Made by a program: the position numbers and the translations under genes. A stretch of DNA of 64,000 bases from positions 1 through 64,000 of the forward strand of contig JAHALF010000007.1 in NCBI GenBank assembly GCA_018371275.1. Reading direction: 5' to 3'. Source of the stretch: Clostridiales bacterium (GTDB lineage: Bacteria > Bacillota > Clostridia > Lachnospirales > CAG-274). Below the pieces are notes generated by a model. That model was not told the DNA's origin. It was given only the letters and a program-made list of their open reading frames with translations, and did no database searches. Shown one piece after another: positions 26,900-36,010 of this stretch (its first letter is position 1; each line of letters opens with the position of its first letter).

Positions 26900-27148
26900 G
26901 TGAATAACTTTGATACAAAAGGTGTATGTGCAAAAAATATCCAGTTTGAATTAGATGGAGATATAGTAAAAAGTGTAAGTTTTAATGGTGGTTGTAATGG
27001 AAATCTTAAAGGTATAGCTAGTCTTGTGGAGGGCTTAAAAGTGGAAGATGTTGTCAAAAAATTGGAGGGGCTAACTTGTGGAAATAAAGACACATCTTGT
27101 CCAGATCAATTGGCAAAAGCATTAAAAGAAGCACTTATCAACAAATAA
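26900..27148 (+). CDS. TSCPD domain protein
   Basis: 82 residues from GTG, with AAGGAGTG seven bases upstream. The core VKSVSFNGGCNGNLKGIASLVEG and the C-terminal CGNKDTSCPDQLAKAL, containing the TSCPD-like motif, match the small TSCPD family, related to a C-terminal domain of ribonucleotide reductases. Cys residues suggest metal binding. The function of the stand-alone protein is unknown. Confidence 0.85.
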   Translation: MNNFDTKGVCAKNIQFELDGDIVKSVSFNGGCNGNLKGIASLVEGLKVEDVVKKLEGLTCGNKDTSCPDQLAKALKEALINK

Positions 27149-27211
27149 TACACATATATGTTGATAAAATTAAATAAAGAACTAAATTTTTAAACTTATA
27201 TAAAATAATTA

Positions 27212-27265
27212 AAATAAAGCAAGTAAAAAACATTGAATATTCAATACTTTTTACTTGCTTTATTT
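27212..27265 (+). terminator. Long hairpin terminator after the TSCPD gene
   Basis: A long palindrome: 18 paired bases (AATAAAGCAAGTAAAAA and complement), a two-base mismatch, then seven more pairs around TTGAATATTCAA. Both flanks are AT-rich, and it lies 63 bases after the stop. Confidence 0.7.
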
Positions 27266-27348
27266 ATTGTAACATATCAAACAAGTGTTTGTAATATAGT
27301 ACTTATATACATTGTAAATGTTGAAAAAATTGTGGATATTGTGGAAAA

Positions 27349-28740
27349 CTATTTAGATAATAACATTTCTCCTAGTAAATTCACATTTCCAGCACCCATA
27401 GTTATCAACATATCGTTATGTTGACAATTTTTTTCAATAAAATCTTTTCCACATTCAAAACTTTCTATATAAATTGCATTTTTTCCAAATTCTCTTATTT
27501 TATTAACTAAGTCTTTAGAATGTATTTCTCCATTGTCTTTTTCCCTAGCAGAGTATATATCACATATTAAAATATTATCTACATCTAAAAGGGCTTTAGC
27601 AAAATCATCTAAAAGGGCTTTAGTCCTAGTATAAGTGTGGGGTTGAAAAACGCACCATAGTTTATTTATATTTTGTGATTTAGCAGCTTTTATAGTTGCT
27701 AAAATTTCCGTTGGGTGGTGGGCATAGTCATCTATTATTTTAATGCCATTAACTGTTCCTTTATATTGAAAACGTCTATTTGTACCTTTAAAATTATTAA
27801 GCCCTTGCTCTATGCTATTTTTATCTAAATTATAAAAATGTGCTAATGCACATACAGATAAAGAGTTATAAACATTATGAAGTCCGACAACACTAAGCTT
27901 AATATTATACATAAGATTATTATTATAGTAAGCTTTATAACTTGCATAACCAAACTCGTCAAAGCTAATGTCTTTAGCTTGCCACATACTATCTTCATTT
28001 TGTCCATATGTTATGACACTACATTTTAAATCTTTTATTATTTTTTCATAGTCTTTAATATCAGAATTTATAACAAGACAAGCATCATTTTTTATTAAAT
28101 TTGCAAATTTTTTAAAACTATCATATATTTGATTAATATCTTTAAAATAATCTAAATGGTCTTCATCTATATTTAATATAATAGCAGAATGAGGATTAAA
28201 TTTTAAAAATGTGTCACAATATTCACAAGTTTCTAAAACAAGATAGTCTTTTTTACCAACTTTAAAATTGCTATTTATAGATGATAATATACCTCCAATA
28301 GATATAGTAGGGTCTTTTTTAGCTTGTAAAAATACTTCAGAAACCATAGAAGATGTAGTAGTTTTTCCGTGAGTTCCAGCTATACATAAAGGATATTTAT
28401 ATGCTTTCATTAGCTCTCCTAAAAAGGAGGAACGCTCTACCATTTTTAACCCTAATTCTTTAGATTTTATAAATTCGGGGTTATCTTCTTTAATAGCAGC
28501 TGTATATATAACTAAATCTATATCGGGAGTAATATTTTCTTTATTTTGTCCTATATATACTTTAACACCTTTTTTTATTAAATTTTCTATAAGCTCAGAG
28601 TTATTATTATCAGAACCAGATATATTATACCCACCTTCTGCTAAAAGTATTTCACAAAGGCCAGACATACTAACTCCACCTATACCTATAAAATGTAATT
28701 TTTTATAAGGAAATATATTTTTTATATTAACTTTATTCAT
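27349..28740 (-). CDS. murC: UDP-N-acetylmuramate--L-alanine ligase
   Basis: 463 residues from ATG at 28740, chosen because AGGAGATAAAATTAAT lies immediately before it; the open frame extends 23 more codons upstream without a site. Domains: N-terminal UDP-binding (LHFIGIGGVSMSGLCEIL), central ATPase loop GTHGKTTTSSM, and the ligase C-terminal DDYAHHPTEILAT. It adds the first amino acid of the peptidoglycan stem. It is a single gene, divergent from spoVG. Confidence 0.96.
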   Translation of the reverse strand: MNKVNIKNIFPYKKLHFIGIGGVSMSGLCEILLAEGGYNISGSDNNNSELIENLIKKGVKVYIGQNKENITPDIDLVIYTAAIKEDNPEFIKSKELGLKMVERSSFLGELMKAYKYPLCIAGTHGKTTTSSMVSEVFLQAKKDPTISIGGILSSINSNFKVGKKDYLVLETCEYCDTFLKFNPHSAIILNIDEDHLDYFKDINQIYDSFKKFANLIKNDACLVINSDIKDYEKIIKDLKCSVITYGQNEDSMWQAKDISFDEFGYASYKAYYNNNLMYNIKLSVVGLHNVYNSLSVCALAHFYNLDKNSIEQGLNNFKGTNRRFQYKGTVNGIKIIDDYAHHPTEILATIKAAKSQNINKLWCVFQPHTYTRTKALLDDFAKALLDVDNILICDIYSAREKDNGEIHSKDLVNKIREFGKNAIYIESFECGKDFIEKNCQHNDMLITMGAGNVNLLGEMLLSK

Positions 28741-29005
28741 ATTAATTTTATCTCCTAACACATTAATATATTCTAGGTATATTATATATATATTAATATA
28801 CTTTATCAACTATTAATTGTATTAAGTTGTTTACATTATTTGATAAAATATACTATTTTATATAAAAATATAAATTTAAAAGGGAATTGTAAAAAATATT
28901 GTTTAATTTTTTGTATAAAAATATTTATTTATAATAAATAGACAAGATAAAATCAAAATTATTTAAAAAAATATAAAAAACACAAAAAAATATGAAAAAT
29001 ATACA

Positions 29006-29034
29006 TTGATTTTTTTATAAATTAGTTATATAAT
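29006..29034 (+). promoter_or_regulatory. Promoter of spoVG
   Basis: TTGATT (29006-29011) and TATAAT (29029-29034) separated by 17 bp. Transcription would begin near 29041, giving a 5' leader of about 145 nt. The rest of the 445-base gap between murC and spoVG (28741-29005) is featureless AT-rich sequence. Confidence 0.65.
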
Positions 29035-29070
29035 GTATTTAACAGCATATGGTTTTACTTACATATTTTA

Positions 29071-29170
29071 ATACCCAAAATAATTACATAATTTTTAGGT
29101 ATAAAGTAGAACCCCATCTGTGTTAATTACACAAGGCTTTGTCTTTGTATACATTTTATTCTACTTTATA
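29071..29170 (+). promoter_or_regulatory. Structured 5' leader of spoVG
   Basis: Two stem-loops can form in the untranslated region. The first is TACC...GGTA with an inner AAAA/TTTT stem (29071-29100). The second is closed by a perfect 12-bp stem (TATAAAGTAGAA at 29100-29111 with TTCTACTTTATA at 29159-29170) and contains a smaller hairpin TGTGT...ACACA (29119-29133). The 3' strand of the big stem touches the GGAGGAG ribosome binding site, so folding could affect translation. I do not recognise a known riboswitch class. Confidence 0.5.
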
Positions 29171-29185
29171 GGAGGAGATTTGTCT

Positions 29186-29482
29186 ATGAACATTACAGAC
29201 GTAAGAATTAGAAAAGTAAATCAAGAAGGTAAAATGAAAGCAATTGTATCTATTACTCTTGACAATGAATTTGTTGTACATGATATAAAAGTAATAGAAG
29301 GTGAGAATGGATTATTTATAGCTATGCCTAGTAGAAAGACTAGTAATGGTGAATATAGAGATATAACACATCCTATTAATTCCTCTGCTAGAGAAACTCT
29401 TCAAAAGGCTATTTTATCAAAATATGAACAAGCTCTTTTAGAAGATGAAACTATGCAAGAAAGCGCTGTAACACAAGAATAA
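29186..29482 (+). CDS. spoVG: SpoVG family RNA/DNA-binding regulator
   Basis: 98 residues from ATG at 29186 (MNITDVRIRKVNQEGKMKAI), 8 bases after GGAGGAG; the open frame upstream is inside the leader. Nearly the whole sequence matches SpoVG, including VHDIKVIEGENGLFIAMPSR and YRDITHPIN. SpoVG proteins act in sporulation and envelope regulation and bind RNA and DNA. A terminator follows, so it is monocistronic. Confidence 0.95.
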   Translation: MNITDVRIRKVNQEGKMKAIVSITLDNEFVVHDIKVIEGENGLFIAMPSRKTSNGEYRDITHPINSSARETLQKAILSKYEQALLEDETMQESAVTQE

Positions 29483-29516
29483 ATAATTTTTTTATAAAAA
29501 GGTTAAGTTATAATAA

Positions 29517-29550
29517 TAAAAAGGCTAGATATAATATACCTAGCTTTTTT
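29517..29550 (+). terminator. Intrinsic terminator after spoVG
   Basis: GCTAG (29524-29528) pairs with CTAGC (29540-29544), extended by A/T pairs, with a run of seven T. Confidence 0.7.
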
Positions 29551-29639
29551 TGTATAATTAAATAATTGTAGTAAAAAAATAATATATATGTTATAATCGG
29601 GATATAATATTTATCTAATAGATAAAGGTGGGATTATAT

Positions 29640-30917
29640 ATGGAAAAAAACCAAGCTAAAACGTATGAAACAAAGGAAATAGAAGAAAGAGTAGTTTTAA
29701 TTGGTATTGATAACGAAAAAGATTTAATGAATATAGATGCTAGTTTAGATGAGCTAGAAGAGCTTGTTAAAACAGCAGGAGCTACTGTTATAGGACGTAT
29801 GGTGCAAAAAAGAGAGGGCATACATAAAGCCCACTATTTTGGAAAAGGTAAAATACAAGAGTTAAAGGCTTATTTAGATGAGCTAGGGGCAACAGGTATT
29901 GTATGTGATGATGAACTAACTGCCAACCAAATGAGAAATATGGATAATATGCTAAAAGTTAAAATAATGAATAGGACTTTAGTTATATTAGATATATTTG
30001 CTAAAAGAGCAAGCTCGGCAGAGGGGAAAGTACAAGTAGAGTTAGCCCAGCTTAAATATAAACTTACACATCTTGTAGGTCAAGGTAAAGATATGAGCCG
30101 TTTAGGTGGTGGTATAGGTACTAGAGGTCCTGGTGAAAAAAAATTAGAAATAGATAGAAGAAATATATCTGATAGAATAGCTGAACTTAATAAAGAGCTT
30201 AAATATATAGAAAAGCATAGACAAGTTATGAGAGAAAAAAGACTTAAAAATAAACAACCAATAGTAGCCTTTGTAGGATATACAAATGCAGGTAAGTCTA
30301 CTCTTATGAACTTAGTTACAAAATCTGATGTTTTAGCTATGGATAAGCTTTTTGCAACTCTTGATACAACAACAAGAAAAATAGAGTTACAATCTGGAAG
30401 AGAATATCTTTTTACAGATACAGTAGGCTTTATACAAAAACTACCTCATAACCTTATTAAAGCCTTTAGGGCAACTTTAGAAGAAACAAAATATGCAGAT
30501 GTTTTAGTCCATGTAGTAGATAGCTCTAACAGTGCAAGAGAAGAACAAATGAATATTGTGTATAAAACATTAAAAGATTTAGATTGTTTAAACAAACCTA
30601 TAATTACTGCGTATAATAAAGTAGATAAAGAGGATATAATAAGGCCTTTACCTAAAGATGATTTTTCTATGTATACTTTAGAAATATCTGCTAAAAATGG
30701 TAATGGTGTAGAAAGTCTTTTAAATACTATTGAAGATGTTGTAAAAAGTTTTAAAAAATCTATAAATATATTAATACCTTATGAAAAATCTAATTATGTT
30801 GGTATGATACACGGAAGATGTGAAATTGTACAAAACGAAAACAGAGATGAAGGTATGTTTTTTGAAATATATGCAGATGAAGAAATGGAAAATAGACTTA
30901 AAGATTTTATTATATAA
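29640..30917 (+). CDS. hflX: GTPase HflX
   Basis: 425 residues from ATG at 29640; the AAAGGTGGG site lies before it, and an upstream in-frame GTG overlaps the site. N-terminal HflX domain (AHYFGKGKIQELKAYLDELG), a helical linker with GGGIGTRGPGEKKLEIDRR, then the G domain with G1 GYTNAGKST and G3 DTVGF. HflX binds the ribosomal 50S subunit and splits stalled ribosomes. The lipoprotein gene starts 17 bases downstream. Confidence 0.95.
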   Translation: MEKNQAKTYETKEIEERVVLIGIDNEKDLMNIDASLDELEELVKTAGATVIGRMVQKREGIHKAHYFGKGKIQELKAYLDELGATGIVCDDELTANQMRNMDNMLKVKIMNRTLVILDIFAKRASSAEGKVQVELAQLKYKLTHLVGQGKDMSRLGGGIGTRGPGEKKLEIDRRNISDRIAELNKELKYIEKHRQVMREKRLKNKQPIVAFVGYTNAGKSTLMNLVTKSDVLAMDKLFATLDTTTRKIELQSGREYLFTDTVGFIQKLPHNLIKAFRATLEETKYADVLVHVVDSSNSAREEQMNIVYKTLKDLDCLNKPIITAYNKVDKEDIIRPLPKDDFSMYTLEISAKNGNGVESLLNTIEDVVKSFKKSINILIPYEKSNYVGMIHGRCEIVQNENRDEGMFFEIYADEEMENRLKDFII

Positions 30918-30934
30918 CAAAAGAAGGTGATTTT

Positions 30935-31912
30935 ATGAAAAACAAATTAATAGTAATATGTATAATATTTTCAATTGTTTTAGTAGGTTGTGGTAAAAAA
31001 AATAAACAAGAGGTAACAGAATCTACAAGTGATACAATAGTATCTACAACAGAAGAAACACAAGAAGAACAAGAAAAACAAGATATAAGTATATTTACAA
31101 AAGATATGGAAATATCTTATGAAAAATTCATTAGTAAAGATGGTAGTTTTGAAAATGATGAAAAATATAATAATATGGTAAAAGACTTTATTGCTAAATT
31201 AGACGAAGATAAATTACCACAATTAACAAAAGATGAAGAAATAAGAGTAAATTTTAATGATAATATTCCAAAAAATAAAGGTGCTGAGCTATCTACAACA
31301 TATATAAAACGAAACGGAGAGCTTATAGTATCAGATTCTTATTTAGAAATGAACGAAAATGGATTTTCGGATTTTAAACATAGTTATGATGATAAAGATA
31401 AATATTTAGAAGGTGTTATATACGAGGTTACAGTTGAGTTAGAAGATGAAGTTTGTAAATATGCCTTTGCATTTAAAATAGATAATAAGACTACACCAAA
31501 TAATAAATCTTATGCTTTAACAGGTTATTTAACATCAGATGAACAAAAAGTTTATGATAACTATAAACAGGATAAAAATATAAAAGCTTTAGCAAGTAAT
31601 GAGCCTTTAACAATGTTAAAATTTTATACTCAAGCTGTAATGGAAGAAGAGTATAGTTTAGCATATAGCCTATACCAAGATTATAACAATACTACTGAAG
31701 AAAACTATATAAAAGCAATGAAAAGTTTTAGTAAGGAAACGAGAGAAGATTATATATCTAATTTAAAGGCAGCAGTAGATGGAAAGTTTATAGAAGATAC
31801 TAAAGAAAAAGGATATATAGAGTATGAACTAGTAAAAGACCACCCAATGGCAATTGATATGATAAAAGATAGTAATGGTATTTGGAAAATGCAATATATG
31901 CCAATACAGTAA
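30935..31912 (+). CDS. Lipoprotein of unknown function
   Basis: 325 residues. Signal peptide with lipobox LVGC (Cys19), a Thr/Glu-rich linker, then a soluble domain. The last 90 residues (MLKFYTQAVMEEEYSLAYSL ... GIWKMQYMPIQ) resemble the NTF2-like or DUF4878-type folds found in many Firmicute lipoproteins, but I cannot assign a family. It follows hflX closely and ends at a terminator. Confidence 0.75.
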   Translation: MKNKLIVICIIFSIVLVGCGKKNKQEVTESTSDTIVSTTEETQEEQEKQDISIFTKDMEISYEKFISKDGSFENDEKYNNMVKDFIAKLDEDKLPQLTKDEEIRVNFNDNIPKNKGAELSTTYIKRNGELIVSDSYLEMNENGFSDFKHSYDDKDKYLEGVIYEVTVELEDEVCKYAFAFKIDNKTTPNNKSYALTGYLTSDEQKVYDNYKQDKNIKALASNEPLTMLKFYTQAVMEEEYSLAYSLYQDYNNTTEENYIKAMKSFSKETREDYISNLKAAVDGKFIEDTKEKGYIEYELVKDHPMAIDMIKDSNGIWKMQYMPIQ

Positions 31913-31920
31913 TAAGCATT

Positions 31921-31948
31921 AAGGTTAGATTTTTATCTAGCCTTTTTA
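31921..31948 (+). terminator. Intrinsic terminator after the lipoprotein gene
   Basis: AAGGTTAGAT pairs with ATCTAGCCTT (one G-U) and is followed by TTT. Confidence 0.75.
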
Positions 31949-32025
31949 TAATTAAAAATAATTGATAAAAAATATATTTAAATATATAATATTAAGTATA
32001 TATTAATTTATTAAGGAGGGATTAA

Positions 32026-33621
32026 ATGGCAGCTTATGTATTAATAGTATCATCAATTATTTTTATATGTTTACTTCTTAACAAGATTTCTAGTAAACTA
32101 GGGCTTCCTACATTACTTTTATTTATATTTTTAGGAATGTTATTTGGTTCAGATGGAGTTTTTAAAATATACTTTGATAACTATGTTATATCGGAGCAAA
32201 TATGTTCTATATCATTAATCTTTATTATGTTTTATGGTGGATTTGGTACAAATTGGGATAAGGCAAAACCAATAGCTACAAAATCTATATTATTATCAAC
32301 ATTAGGTGTAGTTTTAACATCTTTAATAGTTGGGCTGTTTTGCTATTATGTTTTAAAATTTGATTTTTTAGAAAGTATGCTAATAGGAGCTGTTATAAGT
32401 TCAACAGATGCAGCCTCTGTGTTTTCTATTTTAAGGTCTAAACGTTTAAATTTAAAATATAATACAGCATCACTTTTAGAAGTTGAAAGTGGTAGTAATG
32501 ACCCGTGTGCTAACATACTTACAATAGTTATTTTATCTTTTATGGGTGCTCAAAATAATACAAATATTTTATATATGGTTTTTGCGCAAGTTGTATATGG
32601 CATAGTATTAGGTATAATAGTAGCTTTACTGGCAGGATTTATTTTATCAAAAGCTAAATTTTCAACAGAAGGTTTTGCATCAATTTTTGTGTTTGCAGTT
32701 GCTTTAATATCTTATTCAGCTACAACAGTTATAGGTGGAAATGGATATTTAAGTACATACATTACAGGTATAATTTTAGGTAATAAAGCTATTCCTAACA
32801 AAAAAGCTCTTGTAAACTTTTTTAATGGAATTACAGGGCTTGTTCAAATGTTAATATTTTTCTTATTAGGGTTGTTATCTTTTCCATCACAACTACCTAA
32901 AATATTTTTACCAGCCCTTGCTATTGCATTATTTTTAACATTTATAGCAAGACCTTTAGCAATTTTTATAATATTAAAACCTTTTAAATGTCCAATAAAT
33001 CAACAACTTTTAATATCTTGGGCAGGACTTAGGGGGGCAGCATCAATAGTTTTTGCTATAATACCTATTGTTAGCCCAGCATATACTCAAAATGATATTT
33101 TTCATATAGTATTTTTTATTGTACTATTTTCAATATCTATACAAGGTTCTCTCATACCATTTGTGGCTAAAAAGTTAAATATGATAGATGATGAAAATGA
33201 TGTAATGAAAACATTTAGTGATTATTCAGAAGAAATTCCATTACAATTTGTTAAATTATTTATATGTGATAATCATCCTTGGATAAACAAAAAAATTAAA
33301 GACTTACCATCACTTCCAGGTATATTAACAGTATTAATAATTAGAAAAGATAGACAAATAGTACCTAATGGAGATACTTTAATTTTGGAAGGAGATATGG
33401 TTATATTAAGCGGACCATCATTAGATGATGAATCTTTTGGATATTTGACAGAAGTAAAAATAGAAAAAGATAACGATTGGCTTGGTAAGCCTTTATGTGA
33501 TATAAAATTTAATCAAGATAAATTAATTATATTAATAAAAAGAGATAAACAAGCTATTATACCAACTGGAAAAACAATAGTTTTGGAAAATGATATACTT
33601 ATAATAAGTAATCAATATTAA
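32026..33621 (+). CDS. Potassium/proton antiporter, NhaP2/CvrA type
   Basis: 531 residues. About 12 membrane helices (residues 3-380) of the CPA1 family, with the EVESGSNDPCANIL motif that carries the ion-binding Asp and LISWAGLRGAASIVFAIIP. The C-terminus (about 395-531) has TrkA_C-type domains (ILTVLIIRKDRQIVPNGDTLILEGDMVIL), typical of NhaP2-type K+/H+ antiporters gated by ligands. It exchanges cations for protons and may work with the sodium-type ATP synthase. Single gene with AAGGAGGG site. Confidence 0.87.
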   Translation: MAAYVLIVSSIIFICLLLNKISSKLGLPTLLLFIFLGMLFGSDGVFKIYFDNYVISEQICSISLIFIMFYGGFGTNWDKAKPIATKSILLSTLGVVLTSLIVGLFCYYVLKFDFLESMLIGAVISSTDAASVFSILRSKRLNLKYNTASLLEVESGSNDPCANILTIVILSFMGAQNNTNILYMVFAQVVYGIVLGIIVALLAGFILSKAKFSTEGFASIFVFAVALISYSATTVIGGNGYLSTYITGIILGNKAIPNKKALVNFFNGITGLVQMLIFFLLGLLSFPSQLPKIFLPALAIALFLTFIARPLAIFIILKPFKCPINQQLLISWAGLRGAASIVFAIIPIVSPAYTQNDIFHIVFFIVLFSISIQGSLIPFVAKKLNMIDDENDVMKTFSDYSEEIPLQFVKLFICDNHPWINKKIKDLPSLPGILTVLIIRKDRQIVPNGDTLILEGDMVILSGPSLDDESFGYLTEVKIEKDNDWLGKPLCDIKFNQDKLIILIKRDKQAIIPTGKTIVLENDILIISNQY

Positions 33622-33685
33622 TAAAATAATTGCTAAAATATATTTTTAAAGCTATAATTAATATTATAAAAAAGGAGGTAATAAA

Positions 33686-34039
33686 ATGGAAAATTTATTT
33701 TTACAATATCCAAAATGTAGCACTTGTAGAAAGGCTAAAAAATGTTTAGAGGAAAATGGCATAAAATTTATAGATAGAGATATAACAATAGATAATCCTA
33801 CAAAAGAAGAGCTTAAAAAATGGTATGAAAAAAGTGGACTTGAGCTTAAAAAGTTTTTTAATACAAGTGGTGTTTTATATAGAGAAATGGGGCTTAAAGA
33901 CAAAATTAAAGAAATGACAGAAGATGAAATGTTAGAGCTTTTAGCAACAGATGGCAAGCTTGTAAAAAGACCTATTTTAGTAAATGATAATAAAGTATTA
34001 GTAGGGTTTAAAGAAGATGAATATAAAAACTTAAAATAG
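33686..34039 (+). CDS. ArsC/Spx-family protein
   Basis: 117 residues with a thioredoxin-like fold. The CSTCRKAKKCLEENGI motif has CxxC at its head, and KRPILVNDNKVLVGF contains the conserved cis-Pro region. Members with CxxC and this length include YffB/Spx-like proteins and putative arsenate reductases; true Spx would bind RNA polymerase. No arsenic genes are nearby, so I keep a family-level call. The next gene starts 12 bases later. Confidence 0.82.
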   Translation: MENLFLQYPKCSTCRKAKKCLEENGIKFIDRDITIDNPTKEELKKWYEKSGLELKKFFNTSGVLYREMGLKDKIKEMTEDEMLELLATDGKLVKRPILVNDNKVLVGFKEDEYKNLK

Positions 34040-34051
34040 AGGAGATATACT

Positions 34052-35302
34052 ATGCAACAATTTTTTAAAAGTAATCGTAAAAAAGTAATAAGTTCTTTAA
34101 AAGAAGAAAAAGCAATTATATTTTTGTTTTCAGGAAAAGCACAACATAAAACTTGTGACCAATTTTTTCCTTTTGAGCCAAATAGAAACTTTTATTATAT
34201 GACAGGTATAGATAAGCCACACCTTATATATATGGCTATAAAAAATGGAGATAATATAGATGAAACTTTATTTATAGAAAGATATGATGAGCTTAAAGCT
34301 AAATGGAGTGGTAAAACTATAGGTGAAGAAGAAGCTAAAAATATATCTGGTATAGAAAATATTAAATATATAGATGAATTTTATGCAAGTATTTCTGTGT
34401 CTATGTTTAGAAATAGTATAGAAACAGTTTATTTAGACTTAGAAAATAGATATTTAGATAAAAGCAAACGTGCTTTTAGAGAGGCAGAATTTTTAAAAGA
34501 AAATTATCCATATATTAGTATAAAAAATATTTATAATGATTTAGGTTATTTTAGACTTTTTAAAGAAGAACAAGAAATAGGATATATGAAAAAAGCAATA
34601 GATATTACTAAAAAAGGTATAGAAAATATATGGGAAAATGCTAAACCTAATATGATGGAATATGAGCTAGAAGCTTGTTTTGACTATGAAGTTAAAAGAA
34701 ATGGTTCTAAAGATAAAGCATTTAACACTATACTAGCTAGTGGTAGCAATGCAACTGTATTACATTATGAAGATAATAATGATAAAATAAATGATGGTGA
34801 GCTTGTTCTTATAGATTTAGGTGCAACTTATAAATATTATAATGCTGATATATCAAGGACTTTTCCTGTTAATGGTAAATTTAGTGATAGACAAAAACAA
34901 CTTTACAATATAGTTTTAGAAGGGCAAAGAAAAGTTATAGAGGCAATAAAACCAGAACTACCTTTTAAAAGACTTAATGAAATATTGTTAGAACATTATG
35001 AAGAAGAACTTACAAAAATAGGGCTTATAAAAGATAAAAGCGAAATATCAAAATATTATTATCACGGCGTAAGCCATTATTTAGGGTTAGATACTCACGA
35101 TGTATCTAGAGATTTAGGAACAGATAATGGGCTTAAAAAAGGTATGGTTATAACAGTAGAGCCAGGACTTTATATAGCAGAAGAGGGAATTGGTATAAGA
35201 ATAGAAGATGATATACTTGTTACAGAAACAGGTTATGAAAATTTATCTAAAGATATAATAAAAACTGTAGAAGAAATAGAAAGTTTCTTTAGTAATCGTT
35301 AA
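34052..35302 (+). CDS. Xaa-Pro aminopeptidase (M24B family)
   Basis: 416 residues. N-terminal AMP_N domain (IFLFSGKAQHKTCDQFFPFEPNRNF-like) followed by the pita-bread fold: LVLIDLGATYKYYNADISRTFP supplies the first two metal Asp, HGVSHYLGLDTHD the His, and TVEPGLY plus the late IRIEDDILVT the Glu ligands. It removes N-terminal residues before proline. Probable operon with the ArsC-like gene upstream and the DUF2161-like gene downstream. Confidence 0.92.
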   Translation: MQQFFKSNRKKVISSLKEEKAIIFLFSGKAQHKTCDQFFPFEPNRNFYYMTGIDKPHLIYMAIKNGDNIDETLFIERYDELKAKWSGKTIGEEEAKNISGIENIKYIDEFYASISVSMFRNSIETVYLDLENRYLDKSKRAFREAEFLKENYPYISIKNIYNDLGYFRLFKEEQEIGYMKKAIDITKKGIENIWENAKPNMMEYELEACFDYEVKRNGSKDKAFNTILASGSNATVLHYEDNNDKINDGELVLIDLGATYKYYNADISRTFPVNGKFSDRQKQLYNIVLEGQRKVIEAIKPELPFKRLNEILLEHYEEELTKIGLIKDKSEISKYYYHGVSHYLGLDTHDVSRDLGTDNGLKKGMVITVEPGLYIAEEGIGIRIEDDILVTETGYENLSKDIIKTVEEIESFFSNR

Positions 35303-35305
35303 TTT

Positions 35306-36010
35306 ATGAAAGAAACAGAGCTTTATGAACCTATAAAAAATTATCTTTTAAAAGAAGGATATAAGGTACAAGCAGAAGTTAAAAACTGTGATATAGCTTG
35401 TTTATATGAAGATAAACTTATTGTTATAGAAATGAAAAAATCATTTAACTTAAAGTTATTATATCAAGCTATAGATAGAAAAGCATTTGCAGATAAAGTT
35501 TTTGTAGCTATTAATAGGCCTATAAACTTTAGGAAAAAAGAAACTAAACATATGCTTAAAATATTGGAGGCTATGGATATAGGTCTTATTACAGTAGCTT
35601 TAGATAGTCCTTTAAAAAATGTAGAAATAGTTTTAAATACAAAAGATAGCCCTTTAAAAAGAAAAACTAGAAAAAGGACAATAGTTTTAAATGAACTAGA
35701 GAGAAGAAACATAGATACAAATGTTGGAGGTAGCACTAAAAAAGACAGTATATTAACGGCATATAGAGAACAAGTTATATTTTTAGCTTGTGCATTAAAT
35801 AAAATTGAAAAAGGTAGTCCTTCAACTATAAAAAAACAGTTTAATATACAAAATGCTAGTTATATTTTACAAAATAACCATTATGGGTATTTTGATAAAA
35901 TACAACGAGGGGTTTATACTCTATCTAAAAAAGGTGAAGATATGTTAAATGGTAATCAATTTAAAGATGCTATAAGATATTACACTAAGGAGGTGGATAA
36001 GTTTGTTTAA
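35306..36010 (+). CDS. DUF2161-like protein with PD-(D/E)XK nuclease pattern
   Basis: 234 residues. The first half has the order expected for a PD-(D/E)XK core: AEVKNCDIACLYEDKLIVIEMKKS gives an Asp and a Glu-x-Lys pair. The second half ends in a winged-helix-like region (YGYFDKIQRGVYTLSKKGEDML). This matches proteins annotated DUF2161. Substrate unknown; DNA or RNA cleavage is inferred from the fold only. It begins four bases after pepP-like stop with no clear binding site, so reinitiation is likely, and overlaps the next gene by eight bases. Confidence 0.75.
   Translation: MKETELYEPIKNYLLKEGYKVQAEVKNCDIACLYEDKLIVIEMKKSFNLKLLYQAIDRKAFADKVFVAINRPINFRKKETKHMLKILEAMDIGLITVALDSPLKNVEIVLNTKDSPLKRKTRKRTIVLNELERRNIDTNVGGSTKKDSILTAYREQVIFLACALNKIEKGSPSTIKKQFNIQNASYILQNNHYGYFDKIQRGVYTLSKKGEDMLNGNQFKDAIRYYTKEVDKFV

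Noticed and set aside
27349..28809. Longer version of murC starting at 28809
   Set aside because: The extra 23 residues (Ile/Tyr-rich) lack a binding site and would cross the promoter region; the ATG at 28740 has AGGAGA.
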